DNA of 64,000 nucleotides, from the NCBI RefSeq assembly GCF_024753545.1, contig NZ_JANTOO010000014.1:372001-436000 (forward strand). The letters are read 5' to 3'. The position numbers and the translations under genes are program-made. Every line of letters begins with the position of its first letter. The first letter of the stretch is position 1. Source of the DNA: Lysinibacillus pinottii. GTDB taxonomy: Bacteria > Bacillota > Bacilli > Bacillales_A > Planococcaceae. Positions 34,386 through 43,269 of this stretch are shown here, in pieces. The notes under the pieces are model-generated. The model searched no databases. It was not told where the DNA came from and saw only the letters and a program-made list of their open reading frames with translations.

Positions 34386-34811
34386 TTAGACAGCGTAGCC
34401 GCCCTCGATTTTTGCCAAGTCTGTTTTGTCTTTCTTTTGTTTAATGAATAAGAAGAATTCACCAATACCTTCAGTGTCACCATATCTTTCTGTATAGTCC
34501 ACAACGAAAGCATTTGGGAAATGAATTTTTCTAACTACTTGATCAGCTGAGATCACTTCAAGTGTCACTTTGCGGTAGCAATCAGCTTTTTCAGCTGGTA
34601 CTAATGACCATAATCCTAATTTCATCGTATCATCAGAATTATCACCATCAGTGGCAGTTAAAATTTTACCTTTCACTTTTAAAGTTGCCCCAACATCTGT
34701 AGAGCGAGCGTTAGAATCATTCGGTGTATCTGTCTCATATTCGACAGTCATAATGCTTTCTAACCCTAATTCAATTGCTTCAGATCCTTCTACTTTTAAT
34801 ACAAAACCCAT
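34386..34811 (-). CDS. Hcp-like candidate inner tube protein
   Basis: A 141-aa all-beta protein. It begins MGFVLKVEGSEAIELGLESI and continues with TVEYETDTPNDSNARSTDVG, TLKVKGKILTATDGDNS, YRKVTLEVISADQVVRKIHF and PNAFVVDYTERYGDTEGIGE, ending FLFIKQKKDKTDLAKIEGGY. Length, beta content and the charged loop around NDSNARSTDVG are as expected for a small ring-forming tube protein of the Hcp/phage tail tube fold. It lies directly downstream of the candidate sheath gene and has a strong TAGGAGG site. A fold comparison would decide. Confidence 0.6.
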   Translation of the reverse strand: MGFVLKVEGSEAIELGLESIMTVEYETDTPNDSNARSTDVGATLKVKGKILTATDGDNSDDTMKLGLWSLVPAEKADCYRKVTLEVISADQVVRKIHFPNAFVVDYTERYGDTEGIGEFFLFIKQKKDKTDLAKIEGGYAV

Positions 34812-35037
34812 TTTTAGTTCCTCCTAATTTTGGTTGAATGACTCCCATCTTTTCCGATGAATGAAGTTTAAGCATAGCTATCTCATTTCACAGGGCAGTG
34901 TTTTAAAACAAGCTTTATGAAATATGTAATTTTTCATCTGAATGATGTTAGTCGATTCATATTTATGTTAAAAGACTTATGATTCATAAATCTTAAACAT
35001 ACTACGTAAATTTTTAATGATTGAAATAAATAAATTG

Positions 35038-37206
35038 TTAGGCTTTAACAGCGCTTGTTCCTTTAGTAATCGTGACTTCAAGGTTTTTGACATTCCCATT
35101 AAACACAAGATCAATCTGACAAAGACTTGTTTTCTCATCAATGATGTAGCCGATATCGTCTCCATCATGGATAATAGAGTTTACATGGCCTTTATCATTG
35201 AGCCACTTACTTTTTTGACTGCTTGGATTATTACTAAAGAAACGAACAATATTTTCATGTTTAAAGTCCCCTGATTGGAAACGAAGGATTCTTTCAATAT
35301 ACGTACTAACTTGAGTTTTGTAGATTGAATCAAACCCATCTTCTTCCATTGCAAGACTTCTTGCTTTATAGACAGTAATACGTCTAATATCTTTATCCTG
35401 TAGTTGAGCATTTTCAGAAGAGAATACAAAACCAAAGCTTCTGCTATTAATAGCATCCTTAATATTATTCGTAAAACCGGAAATCTCTTTTGCCATAGTT
35501 GTTACTGCTCTTAGTGAATTATCTCCCGCTTCAATATCGAATCGAACTCCTGGATAATTTCGTTTAACATTTTTAAATGATTCCTTTAAATACTCTGGAC
35601 ATTGGTAGGCAGATACGATACCTGCTGCAACATAGCTAGCATCCACATAAACGCCTTCAATCCATAGCTTTAGGATATCTTCTTTCTCCTTCGATAAACG
35701 TGCTCCATTTTCAGTAGTATGCATACGCGTATCTATAACGACTCCTGATTTATCTTTCGGAATTATCGTGAAGTTTGGTAAACATGGTATAGCAAACTCA
35801 CTATAATCCTTTCTAACCAGTACAGAGCATTTATCGATAAGACGATCAATACCAGCTGTTGCAATCCCATTAAAGGTTGTTTCTTCTTCAGCCATAAAGT
35901 TAAAGAAAATTTGCACCTTATAATCTTTTATCGTGTCCAAGAGAATGGATAACGATTCCATCGTGTTCCCCTCTTGCTTAGCCACTTTATCGTTTCCTTT
36001 GAACCTAGATCGACTTACTTTCATTTTTCCAGATGCTTCAAGTTCAAGGGCTGGTACTATTCCATACCATACTGTATCTGTAAAGTCATTTTTCGAGTTC
36101 ACAGTGTTTAAGTAAGTACGTAATCTTGGTAGGTTATTACTTTTTACCAGCATATCTAACTTAGTGTTAGTGACAATTAATGAAGGTTGCATACCCTTGT
36201 TTTTAGTTGCATATTGATCAAAATACATTTTGATACCTAATAATTTTTCAACTAAAGGTTTAACGGTTTTAACAAATTCATCCTTTGCATCCTTATAGAA
36301 TTCAAGATATGTATTGTAGTTTTGAACTTCCGTTTCTACATCGAATTCAGCTTTAATCGCTGGAAGCGGCGAAAACGTTCTGACTACTAAATCTTTTACA
36401 TAAGAAGATGGTGATTCAGTTATCGCTTCGTAATCTTCCTCAAATACAGTACTTAAGCCATAATTACTATTTTCCTCAATGACCATTAATTCAGCGCTAT
36501 TTGTTTGTGGTGCCTCAATGATTTTCAATTCACCATTGTCACCAATTGTAAGAGTACCTATTTGTAGCTTTTCAGATTCTCCCTCATCTTGACTAGCACC
36601 CAATAATAATCTTGTTTTAATATCTTCGATTGCTAATGGTAACATCGCCATCACATTGTTGTAGTTTCTACTTGCTACTTCAAACATAAGATTAAGCTTG
36701 TCACCTGTATCTAATTTCTTAGGATCACCTTCATCTAGCTTATCGTATTCACCATACAGGTAATGAATCTCTTTACGCACTTGGCGAATGTCATCCATGA
36801 CTTTTTTAGGCGAGATCATATCAAGTAAATTTTCAAATTTAAAATCTACATTGGTAATGCCCTGACTTCTTTTTGTATCAATGAGCGTAAATAGCATTTT
36901 TAAAAAATCATTATTTTGGTCAATTGCTATTTCAGATATACAATCATCTTGGATTCCTTCTGGTTTTTTTAAGGTATACATGACTTTTTGATTTGCGGCA
37001 TTGTAAAATGAGTAAACCGTGGGAGAAAACTTATCTAAAAATTCATCGAAACTTTTTACAAGAAGACTTTGATTAATTTCTTTAATTTTTTCATCGCTTA
37101 GACTATCAATGTCTTTGACGTCTCCAACGAGCGTAATTAAATCCAATTTCTCAGGATTTATTTCTTCAAAGAGCATTGTTCTGTTTGTTTGACTAATAAT
37201 CTCCAT
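35038..37206 (-). CDS. Candidate contractile sheath protein (TssB/TssC-like fusion) or other large structural protein
   Basis: A 722-aa protein, first gene after the operon promoter. The first 130 residues include SFDEFLDKFSPTVYSFYN and KKVMDDIRQVRKEIHYLYGE, similar in layout to TssB (a DFSP-type segment and a helical arm). The rest is alpha/beta with QIFFNFMAEEETTFNGIATA, YVDASYVAAGIVSAYQCPEY and a beta end, IDLVFNGNVKNLEVTITKG. The combined length is about that of TssB plus TssC. Placement right before the tube-like gene fits a sheath. I see no enzyme motif. A different structural role remains possible. Confidence 0.5.
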   Translation of the reverse strand: MEIISQTNRTMLFEEINPEKLDLITLVGDVKDIDSLSDEKIKEINQSLLVKSFDEFLDKFSPTVYSFYNAANQKVMYTLKKPEGIQDDCISEIAIDQNNDFLKMLFTLIDTKRSQGITNVDFKFENLLDMISPKKVMDDIRQVRKEIHYLYGEYDKLDEGDPKKLDTGDKLNLMFEVASRNYNNVMAMLPLAIEDIKTRLLLGASQDEGESEKLQIGTLTIGDNGELKIIEAPQTNSAELMVIEENSNYGLSTVFEEDYEAITESPSSYVKDLVVRTFSPLPAIKAEFDVETEVQNYNTYLEFYKDAKDEFVKTVKPLVEKLLGIKMYFDQYATKNKGMQPSLIVTNTKLDMLVKSNNLPRLRTYLNTVNSKNDFTDTVWYGIVPALELEASGKMKVSRSRFKGNDKVAKQEGNTMESLSILLDTIKDYKVQIFFNFMAEEETTFNGIATAGIDRLIDKCSVLVRKDYSEFAIPCLPNFTIIPKDKSGVVIDTRMHTTENGARLSKEKEDILKLWIEGVYVDASYVAAGIVSAYQCPEYLKESFKNVKRNYPGVRFDIEAGDNSLRAVTTMAKEISGFTNNIKDAINSRSFGFVFSSENAQLQDKDIRRITVYKARSLAMEEDGFDSIYKTQVSTYIERILRFQSGDFKHENIVRFFSNNPSSQKSKWLNDKGHVNSIIHDGDDIGYIIDEKTSLCQIDLVFNGNVKNLEVTITKGTSAVKA

Positions 37207-37781
37207 TCATTTGGCTGCATAATTCTACAGCCATCCCTCCTTTTAAAACGAATTCGAGTAGGCATAAGCATTAGTAAGTAATTAGAACATACGAGCATAA
37301 TGAGTACAGGGTTGGATATTACAAAACCACATCAAATACTATTGTTTTATGTACTAATTATCACTGTTCTACACATAGTAATATAGAATAATAAAACAAA
37401 TTGGTTAAAATATACCAACATAATACAAAGCTATGTAGTGAAATTGAAATTAATTTATAAGAATCTCTGTCCAACTTTATGCATCTTTCTTACAAACTTT
37501 ACTAATGATTAATGTATCACATTGGTAACTATACAATATCTAAAATCAATGTCAATATTTTCTATAGAATATATTGTCACGAAAAACATTTATAAGTATC
37601 TTTAGTAAAAATATTACATGGCAATAAATATGATATTTTTATACAATTTATGGCTTTTATAATATTTTTTTATAAAAAAAACAACTTATGGTCTGTTTTA
37701 CCTTAGGCCATAAGCTGTTTTATGATAAATACTCAATATAGTAAAAATGGATAAATAGTATGAAGCGAATAGTAAATTTGG
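37207..37781 (-). promoter_or_regulatory. Intergenic region with the operon promoter
   Basis: This AT-rich stretch of 575 bp contains, on the minus strand, a strong sigma-A promoter: TTGACA (37,555-37,550), a 16-nt spacer and TATAGT (37,533-37,528). Transcription would start near 37,521 and leave a 5' untranslated leader of about 315 nt before the 722-aa gene. I see no known riboswitch in it. Confidence 0.7.
37676..37724 (-). terminator. Terminator after the kinase gene
   Basis: CTTATGGCC pairs with CCATAAG and a T run follows on the minus strand. It separates the kinase gene from the secretion operon. Confidence 0.6.
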
Positions 37782-38705
37782 TCATTTGGAATCAAAAATC
37801 TCAAAATAGTTCTTTTTGCATTTGAACTTGTATTCAATAGCAATCATATTTTTAATAAATTTTAGGGAGGAACACCTTTTTTTAGTTTCTATTTGCAGCC
37901 CCCACATAATAGTGAATGACATAAAAATACTTACTTTCGGATTATATTTTCTCACATTCGCAATTTTATCCTCAATTAACCTCTGTGAAACATCTACTGG
38001 TATTTTATTAGTTAATGCATAGTATAAGGTTGCCATCAAGCTATAAATATCGGTATAGATTCCTTGCTCTCCTTTTATGGAATACTGTTCAAGGGGCGAA
38101 TAGCCTGGACTAGTAAATATCGGATATTTTGTTAAGGTTCTATAGTATACGGCAGATCCAAAATCTAATAAATGGGGCTGTCCCTTGGCATCAATCATAA
38201 TATTACTAGGTTTAATATCACGATGTATGATCCCCTTATTATGTAAATAAGTAATTGCATCTATTAAAGGTAAAAATATTTCTTTATAGAGAAGATGTCT
38301 CTCACTCAATGCATATCTTTGTATATATTGCTCCAATAGAACTCCTTCATAATAATCTGTAACAAGATAAACGGAGCCATTTTCAAAAAAATGCTGTCTA
38401 TACTTAACAATATGTTGATGGTTCAATTGCTGGAGCATGCAAGCTTCACTTAGAAATCTCTCCTTTAATTCCTGAAATTTTTCCTTTGTAGAGGGTAAAC
38501 GATTGATTACTGATTTGTTATCCAAATCTCGTAAAGCAATCTCTAAAGGGTAAAACTCTTTTATAATAATTTCTTCTCCAGTGCTTATGTATTCAGCTAT
38601 ATAAACAAATGATAATTTACTCGTTGCAAGAAGGTGTTTGACTCTGTATGTATTATTTAATAGACTATTCGTTGGTAAACTCAATTCAGACGATGTCGTT
38701 TGCAT
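37782..38705 (-). CDS. Ser/Thr protein kinase of the secretion locus
   Basis: A 307-aa protein. Kinase core: conserved lysine in IIIKEFYPLE (Lys49), HRDIKPSNIMIDAKG (161-175), DFGSAV (181-186) and an activation segment with YPIFTSPGYSPLEQYSIKG. The catalytic residues are intact. The C-terminus is basic and lacks a membrane segment or extracellular sensor such as PASTA repeats, so it differs from PrkC. Its own promoter (TTTACA, 18 nt, TATAAT at 38,770-38,741) and GGAGGAG site precede it. By context it phosphorylates the FHA-read targets of the operon, as PpkA does. Confidence 0.87.
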   Translation of the reverse strand: MQTTSSELSLPTNSLLNNTYRVKHLLATSKLSFVYIAEYISTGEEIIIKEFYPLEIALRDLDNKSVINRLPSTKEKFQELKERFLSEACMLQQLNHQHIVKYRQHFFENGSVYLVTDYYEGVLLEQYIQRYALSERHLLYKEIFLPLIDAITYLHNKGIIHRDIKPSNIMIDAKGQPHLLDFGSAVYYRTLTKYPIFTSPGYSPLEQYSIKGEQGIYTDIYSLMATLYYALTNKIPVDVSQRLIEDKIANVRKYNPKVSIFMSFTIMWGLQIETKKRCSSLKFIKNMIAIEYKFKCKKNYFEIFDSK

Positions 38706-38740
38706 TTTAATCTCCTCCTTTCACAAACCATCTCAAGGGA

Positions 38741-38770
38741 ATTATAACAATTAATTGATTTTTATGTAAA
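38741..38770 (-). promoter_or_regulatory. Sigma-A promoter of the kinase gene
   Basis: TTTACA (38,770-38,765), 18-nt spacer, TATAAT (38,746-38,741) on the minus strand, about 35 nt before the ATG. Confidence 0.6.
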
Positions 38771-38799
38771 TATTATCATTACTTAAAATATTCATATAA

Positions 38800-38832
38800 A
38801 AACCGCTCACCAAAAAAGTGAGCGGTTTTACA
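38800..38832 (-). terminator. Terminator of the glycine cleavage operon
   Basis: CCGCTCAC and GTGAGCGG flank a T loop, with a T run after the stem. It follows gcvPB by a few bases. Confidence 0.85.
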
Positions 38833-38835
38833 ATA

Positions 38836-40299
38836 TTAAGCTTTTTGATAGCGCAGCACTGGTGTACGAGCAGCGCGTGTTTCATCAAGACGAGATACGA
38901 CTGTTGTATGTGGTGCTTCTTGAACGATGGATGGATTTTCTTCTGCTTCTTTCGCAATTTGAATCATCACATCGCAGAATGCATCTAATGTTTCTTTTGA
39001 TTCTGTTTCTGTTGGCTCAATCATTAACGCTTCTTCCACATTTAATGGGAAGTATGTTGTTGGTGGATGGTAGCCAAAGTCTAACAGACGTTTTGCGATA
39101 TCTAGTGTACGAACGCCCAATTTCTTTTGGCGATGACCAGATAAAACAAATTCATGTTTACAATGTCGGTTATATGGAAGATCGTAGAATGGCTCTAAAC
39201 GACGCATCATATAGTTGGCGTTTAATACAGCATATTCCGTAACAGCTTTTAGGCCATCTGGACCCATTGTACGGATGTACGTATAAGCACGCACATTGAT
39301 ACCAAAGTTACCATAGTATGGTTTTACTCGTCCGATAGATTGTGGACGGTTGTAATCGAAATGGTATGCTCCTTCTTCCGTTCTTACAAGGACTGGCTTT
39401 GGTAGAAATGGAATTAAATCTGCCTTTACGCCTACTGGACCTGAACCTGGACCACCACCACCGTGTGGACCTGTAAATGTTTTATGCAGATTTAAGTGCA
39501 CACAGTCAAAGCCCATATCGCCAGGACGTGCTTTACTCATAACAGCATTTAAGTTTGCGCCATCATAGTAAACTTTCCCGCCTACAGAGTGAATAAGCTC
39601 TGCCATTTCGATAATGTTTTCTTCAAATAACCCAAGCGTATTCGGGTTTGTTAGCATTAATGCAGCTGTATCAGCACCAACGACTTTACGAAGGTCTTCG
39701 ATATCAACTAAGCCATTATCATCGGATTTAACAGTGATTGTTTCAAAGCCTGCTACTGTTGCTGAAGCTGGGTTAGTTCCGTGAGCAGAGTCAGGGACGA
39801 TAACTTTGTTACGATGACCTTCTCCATTTGCTTCATGGAAAGCACGAATCATCATTAATGCTGTCCACTCTCCATGCGCGCCTGCTGCTGGCTGTAATGT
39901 CACTTCATCCATCCCAGTAATTTCCACTAACGACGTTTGTAGATCATAAAGGAGCTCCATAGCACCCTGTGCTGTTGATTCATCCTGCAGTGGGTGAACA
40001 TTGGCAAAGCCAGAAAAACGAGCAACCGCTTCATTAATTTTTGGATTATATTTCATCGTACAAGAGCCAAGTGGGTAGAAGCCAGAGTCTACTCCATGGT
40101 TTCTACGAGAAAGTGCTGTGTAGTGACGCATGATATCAAGCTCAGATACTTCAGGTAATTCCGCTGCCTCTGAACGTACTAGATTGGCAGGTAATACATC
40201 TGCTAAATCTACTTCAGGTACATCAAGCGCTTCTAAGCTATAGCCAACGCGGCCTTCTTTTGAAATTTCAAAAATGAGTGTTTGATTTTCGTTATGCAT
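38836..40299 (-). CDS. gcvPB: Glycine dehydrogenase (decarboxylating) subunit 2
   Basis: A 487-aa protein from the ATG at 40299, which overlaps the end of gcvPA; an in-frame start seven codons upstream is less likely. It carries the pyridoxal-phosphate lysine in the HLNLHKTFTGPHGGGGPGSG motif, the usual signature of the P protein beta subunit. With gcvPA it decarboxylates glycine and loads the aminomethyl group on lipoyl-GcvH. Length and order gcvT-gcvPA-gcvPB are normal for Bacillales. Confidence 0.97.
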   Translation of the reverse strand: MHNENQTLIFEISKEGRVGYSLEALDVPEVDLADVLPANLVRSEAAELPEVSELDIMRHYTALSRRNHGVDSGFYPLGSCTMKYNPKINEAVARFSGFANVHPLQDESTAQGAMELLYDLQTSLVEITGMDEVTLQPAAGAHGEWTALMMIRAFHEANGEGHRNKVIVPDSAHGTNPASATVAGFETITVKSDDNGLVDIEDLRKVVGADTAALMLTNPNTLGLFEENIIEMAELIHSVGGKVYYDGANLNAVMSKARPGDMGFDCVHLNLHKTFTGPHGGGGPGSGPVGVKADLIPFLPKPVLVRTEEGAYHFDYNRPQSIGRVKPYYGNFGINVRAYTYIRTMGPDGLKAVTEYAVLNANYMMRRLEPFYDLPYNRHCKHEFVLSGHRQKKLGVRTLDIAKRLLDFGYHPPTTYFPLNVEEALMIEPTETESKETLDAFCDVMIQIAKEAEENPSIVQEAPHTTVVSRLDETRAARTPVLRYQKA

Positions 40300-41638
40300 G
40301 AAGAGCCCCCATTTCTGCAACTAGTGCATCAATTTCTTCTTTTGTGCGTAATTCAGTCACTGCGATTAGCACATGATGTTTAAGAGAGTCATAATTTTGA
40401 CCTAAAGGATATCCACCGATAATACCTTTTTCAATCAAGCCTTTATTGATTTCCTTCACACATTTATTTGTTTTCACTACGATTTCATTAAAATGTGCAC
40501 CTTGGAATGCAACTGTAAAGCCTGCTGCTTCAAAGGCATTTTTTGCATAACGTGTTTTCGCAATATTTTGTGTAGCCATCTCTCGAATACCTTGTTTCCC
40601 TAGAGCTGTCATCGCTACAGAAGCTGCAAGTGCAAGAAGCGCTTGGTTCGAACAGATATTAGAGGTTGCTTTATCGCGACGGATATGTTGTTCACGCGCT
40701 TGAAGGGTTAATACATAACCACGACGACCTTCACCATCGACTGTTTCACCAACAAGACGTCCTGGTACCTTACGCATTAATTTAGTTGTGACTGCAAAGA
40801 AACCACAGTGTGGACCACCAAATGCTTCAGAGATACCGAAAACTTGTGCATCACCTACACATATATCAGCACCTAGTTTGCCTGGAGGAGTTAAAATACC
40901 TAGGGCAAGTGGGTTAGACGACACAACGAATAAGCTTTTTGCTTCATGCGCGATATCCCCGATTACTTGAATATCCTCAACTTGGCCAAAAAAGTTTGGA
41001 TATTGAGCAATAACTGCTGCTGTGTTGTCATCAATCAGCTCTTTTAAAGCTGCAATATCTGTCACACCATCTTTATGTGGAATTGTTACGATTTCAATAG
41101 ATTGACCGTAGGCATATGTAGCCACAACATCACGATATTCTGGGTGTACCGTTTCAGATACTAAAATTTTCTTACGACGTGTATGACCTGCTGCCAACAT
41201 CCCTGCCTCAGCCAATGCTGTACCGCCATCATACATAGAAGAGTTGGCAAGATCCATACCAGTAAGCTCTGCAATCATTGTTTGGAATTCAAAAATAGCT
41301 TGAAGCTCACCTTGTGAGATTTCAGGTTGATAGGGTGTATAAGCTGTATAGAACTCTGAACGAGAAATAACATGATCCACGATTACTGGCTTATAGTGGT
41401 TATAAACGCCAGCACCTAAAAATGATACATTCGCATTTGTGTCTTTATTTTTAGCAGCAAGTGCTGTTAACTCTTTCAATAAAGCAGATTCCGATTTCGC
41501 TGCTTTGATGTCATAAAGGCCTTTAAAACGTACTTTCTCTGGAATATCCTCGAATAATTCATCAACTGAGGATACACCGATTACGTCTAACATTTCTTTT
41601 TGGTCTTGCTCCGTCATTGGTAAATAACGATGTTTCAT
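40292..41638 (-). CDS. gcvPA: Glycine dehydrogenase (decarboxylating) subunit 1
   Basis: A 448-aa protein. It has the typical start RYLPMTEQDQKEMLDVIGV, then FLGAGVYNHYKPVIVDHVIS and GDAQVFGISEAFGGPHCGFF. This is the alpha subunit of the P protein of the glycine cleavage system. It starts 25 nt after gcvT and overlaps gcvPB by 8 nt. Confidence 0.97.
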   Translation of the reverse strand: MKHRYLPMTEQDQKEMLDVIGVSSVDELFEDIPEKVRFKGLYDIKAAKSESALLKELTALAAKNKDTNANVSFLGAGVYNHYKPVIVDHVISRSEFYTAYTPYQPEISQGELQAIFEFQTMIAELTGMDLANSSMYDGGTALAEAGMLAAGHTRRKKILVSETVHPEYRDVVATYAYGQSIEIVTIPHKDGVTDIAALKELIDDNTAAVIAQYPNFFGQVEDIQVIGDIAHEAKSLFVVSSNPLALGILTPPGKLGADICVGDAQVFGISEAFGGPHCGFFAVTTKLMRKVPGRLVGETVDGEGRRGYVLTLQAREQHIRRDKATSNICSNQALLALAASVAMTALGKQGIREMATQNIAKTRYAKNAFEAAGFTVAFQGAHFNEIVVKTNKCVKEINKGLIEKGIIGGYPLGQNYDSLKHHVLIAVTELRTKEEIDALVAEMGALHA

Positions 41639-41663
41639 AAATGTAGGTCCCTCTTTTCAACTA

Positions 41664-42767
41664 TTATTTTGAACGCTTATAAAACGGTGTTTCAACTGTA
41701 ACTACTTTTAGTTGCTTTCCACGGATTTCAATTTCCATTTCATTTCCGATTGTTGCGAATTGACTGTCAATTAACGCGTGACCAACATTACGTTTTGAGG
41801 AAGGAAGCTGTGTTCCTGTTGTAACTTCACCAATTTCCTTACCATCCTTAAACACCTTATAGCCATGGCGTGGAATCCCTTTATCAATCATTTCAATGCC
41901 GACTAGTTTGCGTGGAAGACCATTTTCCTTCTGAGCTACTAATGCATCATGACCAATAAAATCTTCTTTATTTAATTTCACAGCAAAGCCGATACCTGCT
42001 TCAAGAGGAGAGATGGTTGCTGATAATTCTTGACCGTAAAGTGGCAGACCCGCTTCAAAACGTAGTGTATCTCGACAGCCTAGACCTGCAGGGACAACAC
42101 CTTTGTCTTGACCAGCATCTAAAATTTTACCCCATAATGCTTTAATGTCTTCGGGTGCTCCATATAATTCGAAGCCATCTTCTCCTGTGTATCCACTACG
42201 TGAAACTAGTACTTTATGTCCTGTGACTTCTACATTCTCTTGGAATCGGAAAAATTTAATAGCACTAACATCAGTTGAAGTTAAGGATTGAAGAACTTCC
42301 TCTGCTAAAGGTCCTTGTAGGGCAATTTGTGCATAGGCATCTGATTGATTGTCAATTGTCACATCATATTGATGTTGGTTTTCCAGCATCCAATCGTAAT
42401 CTTTTTCGATATTAGCTGCATTCACACACAATAAATAGTGGTCATCAGCTAACTTATACGTTAGTAAATCATCGACTACACCGCCGTTCTCATAGCACAT
42501 AGCTGTGTATTGTGCTTGGCCAGTAGCTATTTTTGAAACATCATTGGATAAAAGATTTTGTAAAAAATTTAATGCATCGGGACCTGTTACTAAAATTTCA
42601 CCCATATGGGATACATCAAATAATCCCGCACGATTACGTACTGCATCATGTTCATCTTTAATAGAAGAGAATTGAACTGGTAATTCCCATCCACCGAAGT
42701 CAACCGTCTTAGCACCGTATTTCGCGTATTCTTCAAATAGAGGTGTACGTTTTAATTCATTCGTCAT
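41664..42767 (-). CDS. gcvT: Aminomethyltransferase (glycine cleavage T protein)
   Basis: A 367-aa protein with LFEEYAKYGAKTVDFGGWEL, FDVSHMGEILVTG and SRSGYTGEDGFELYG, the folate-binding signature. It transfers the methylene unit from lipoyl-GcvH to tetrahydrofolate, releasing ammonia. First gene of the operon, behind the glycine riboswitch; AGGGGG precedes its ATG. Confidence 0.97.
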   Translation of the reverse strand: MTNELKRTPLFEEYAKYGAKTVDFGGWELPVQFSSIKDEHDAVRNRAGLFDVSHMGEILVTGPDALNFLQNLLSNDVSKIATGQAQYTAMCYENGGVVDDLLTYKLADDHYLLCVNAANIEKDYDWMLENQHQYDVTIDNQSDAYAQIALQGPLAEEVLQSLTSTDVSAIKFFRFQENVEVTGHKVLVSRSGYTGEDGFELYGAPEDIKALWGKILDAGQDKGVVPAGLGCRDTLRFEAGLPLYGQELSATISPLEAGIGFAVKLNKEDFIGHDALVAQKENGLPRKLVGIEMIDKGIPRHGYKVFKDGKEIGEVTTGTQLPSSKRNVGHALIDSQFATIGNEMEIEIRGKQLKVVTVETPFYKRSK

Positions 42768-42881
42768 TCTTTTTTGCCCCCTTATTGTTAGTTACATTTT
42801 TACTGGTAGTAGTTCGTCTGCTTTTTGTATTGGTACAGTCATGGCTCGGCAATGTAAAGCTTTTACAGAGTACCTATAGAC

Positions 42882-42922
42882 ATAAAAAAAGACAGACGAA
42901 CCCCTTTTCGGGATTCTCTGTC
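42882..42922 (-). terminator. Terminator of the glycine riboswitch expression platform
   Basis: GACAGAGAATCCC and GGGGTTCGTCTGTC form an imperfect stem followed by seven T residues on the minus strand, placed between the second aptamer and gcvT. Glycine binding is expected to prevent it and permit read-through. Confidence 0.85.
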
Positions 42923-43128
42923 CTTGCACCTGAAAGTTACACCAGACTAACTCGCATGGTTGATACTGCCAATTAGTCGGCTTTCCCCTTTGGTGGCTGC
43001 TATTGTTATACTACAGCTCTCTCCAGAGTTGCGTCTTATACGAGTCCTTTTACCTGAGAGATTCATAGCCATTGCTACTTGCTCCTTCGGTGGCGTCTAA
43101 CCACGCTCTCTCCCCGTACAATCATCCG
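42923..43128 (-). promoter_or_regulatory. Tandem glycine riboswitch
   Basis: The minus strand reads two aptamers in a row. The first has GGGAGAGAGC, CCACCGAAGGAGCAAGTAGC and CTCTCAGGTAAAAGGACT; the second has CTGGAGAGAGC, GCCACCAAAGGGGAAAGC and CTTTCAGGTGCAAGGACAGAG. These are the hallmark conserved blocks of the gcvT motif. It governs gcvT-gcvPA-gcvPB. Confidence 0.93.
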
Positions 43129-43269
43129 CCCAAGATACATCTTGGTACTATTTAGTATTCAATGAACATTTAGTTACTTATTTGTCTATATCCTAACATT
43201 AAATGCATTGAAAAGGCAATCATTTTTTAAAAGATAATAAAAGACGAACATTAAACGGCTGTTAATTAT

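Noticed and set aside
35038..35456. Short minus-strand frames inside the 722-aa gene
   Set aside because: They lie in other frames of a long continuous coding sequence and have no ribosome sites.
16777..38705. A resident prophage or a defective phage tail
   Set aside because: No terminase, capsid, portal, tape-measure, lysis, integrase or repressor genes are visible. Kinase, FHA, phosphatase and Hsp70 genes are not phage tail parts, and the toxin/immunity end is typical of secretion loci.
38862..39242. Plus-strand frame of 126 codons within gcvPB
   Set aside because: Antisense to a well-conserved enzyme gene, no independent support.
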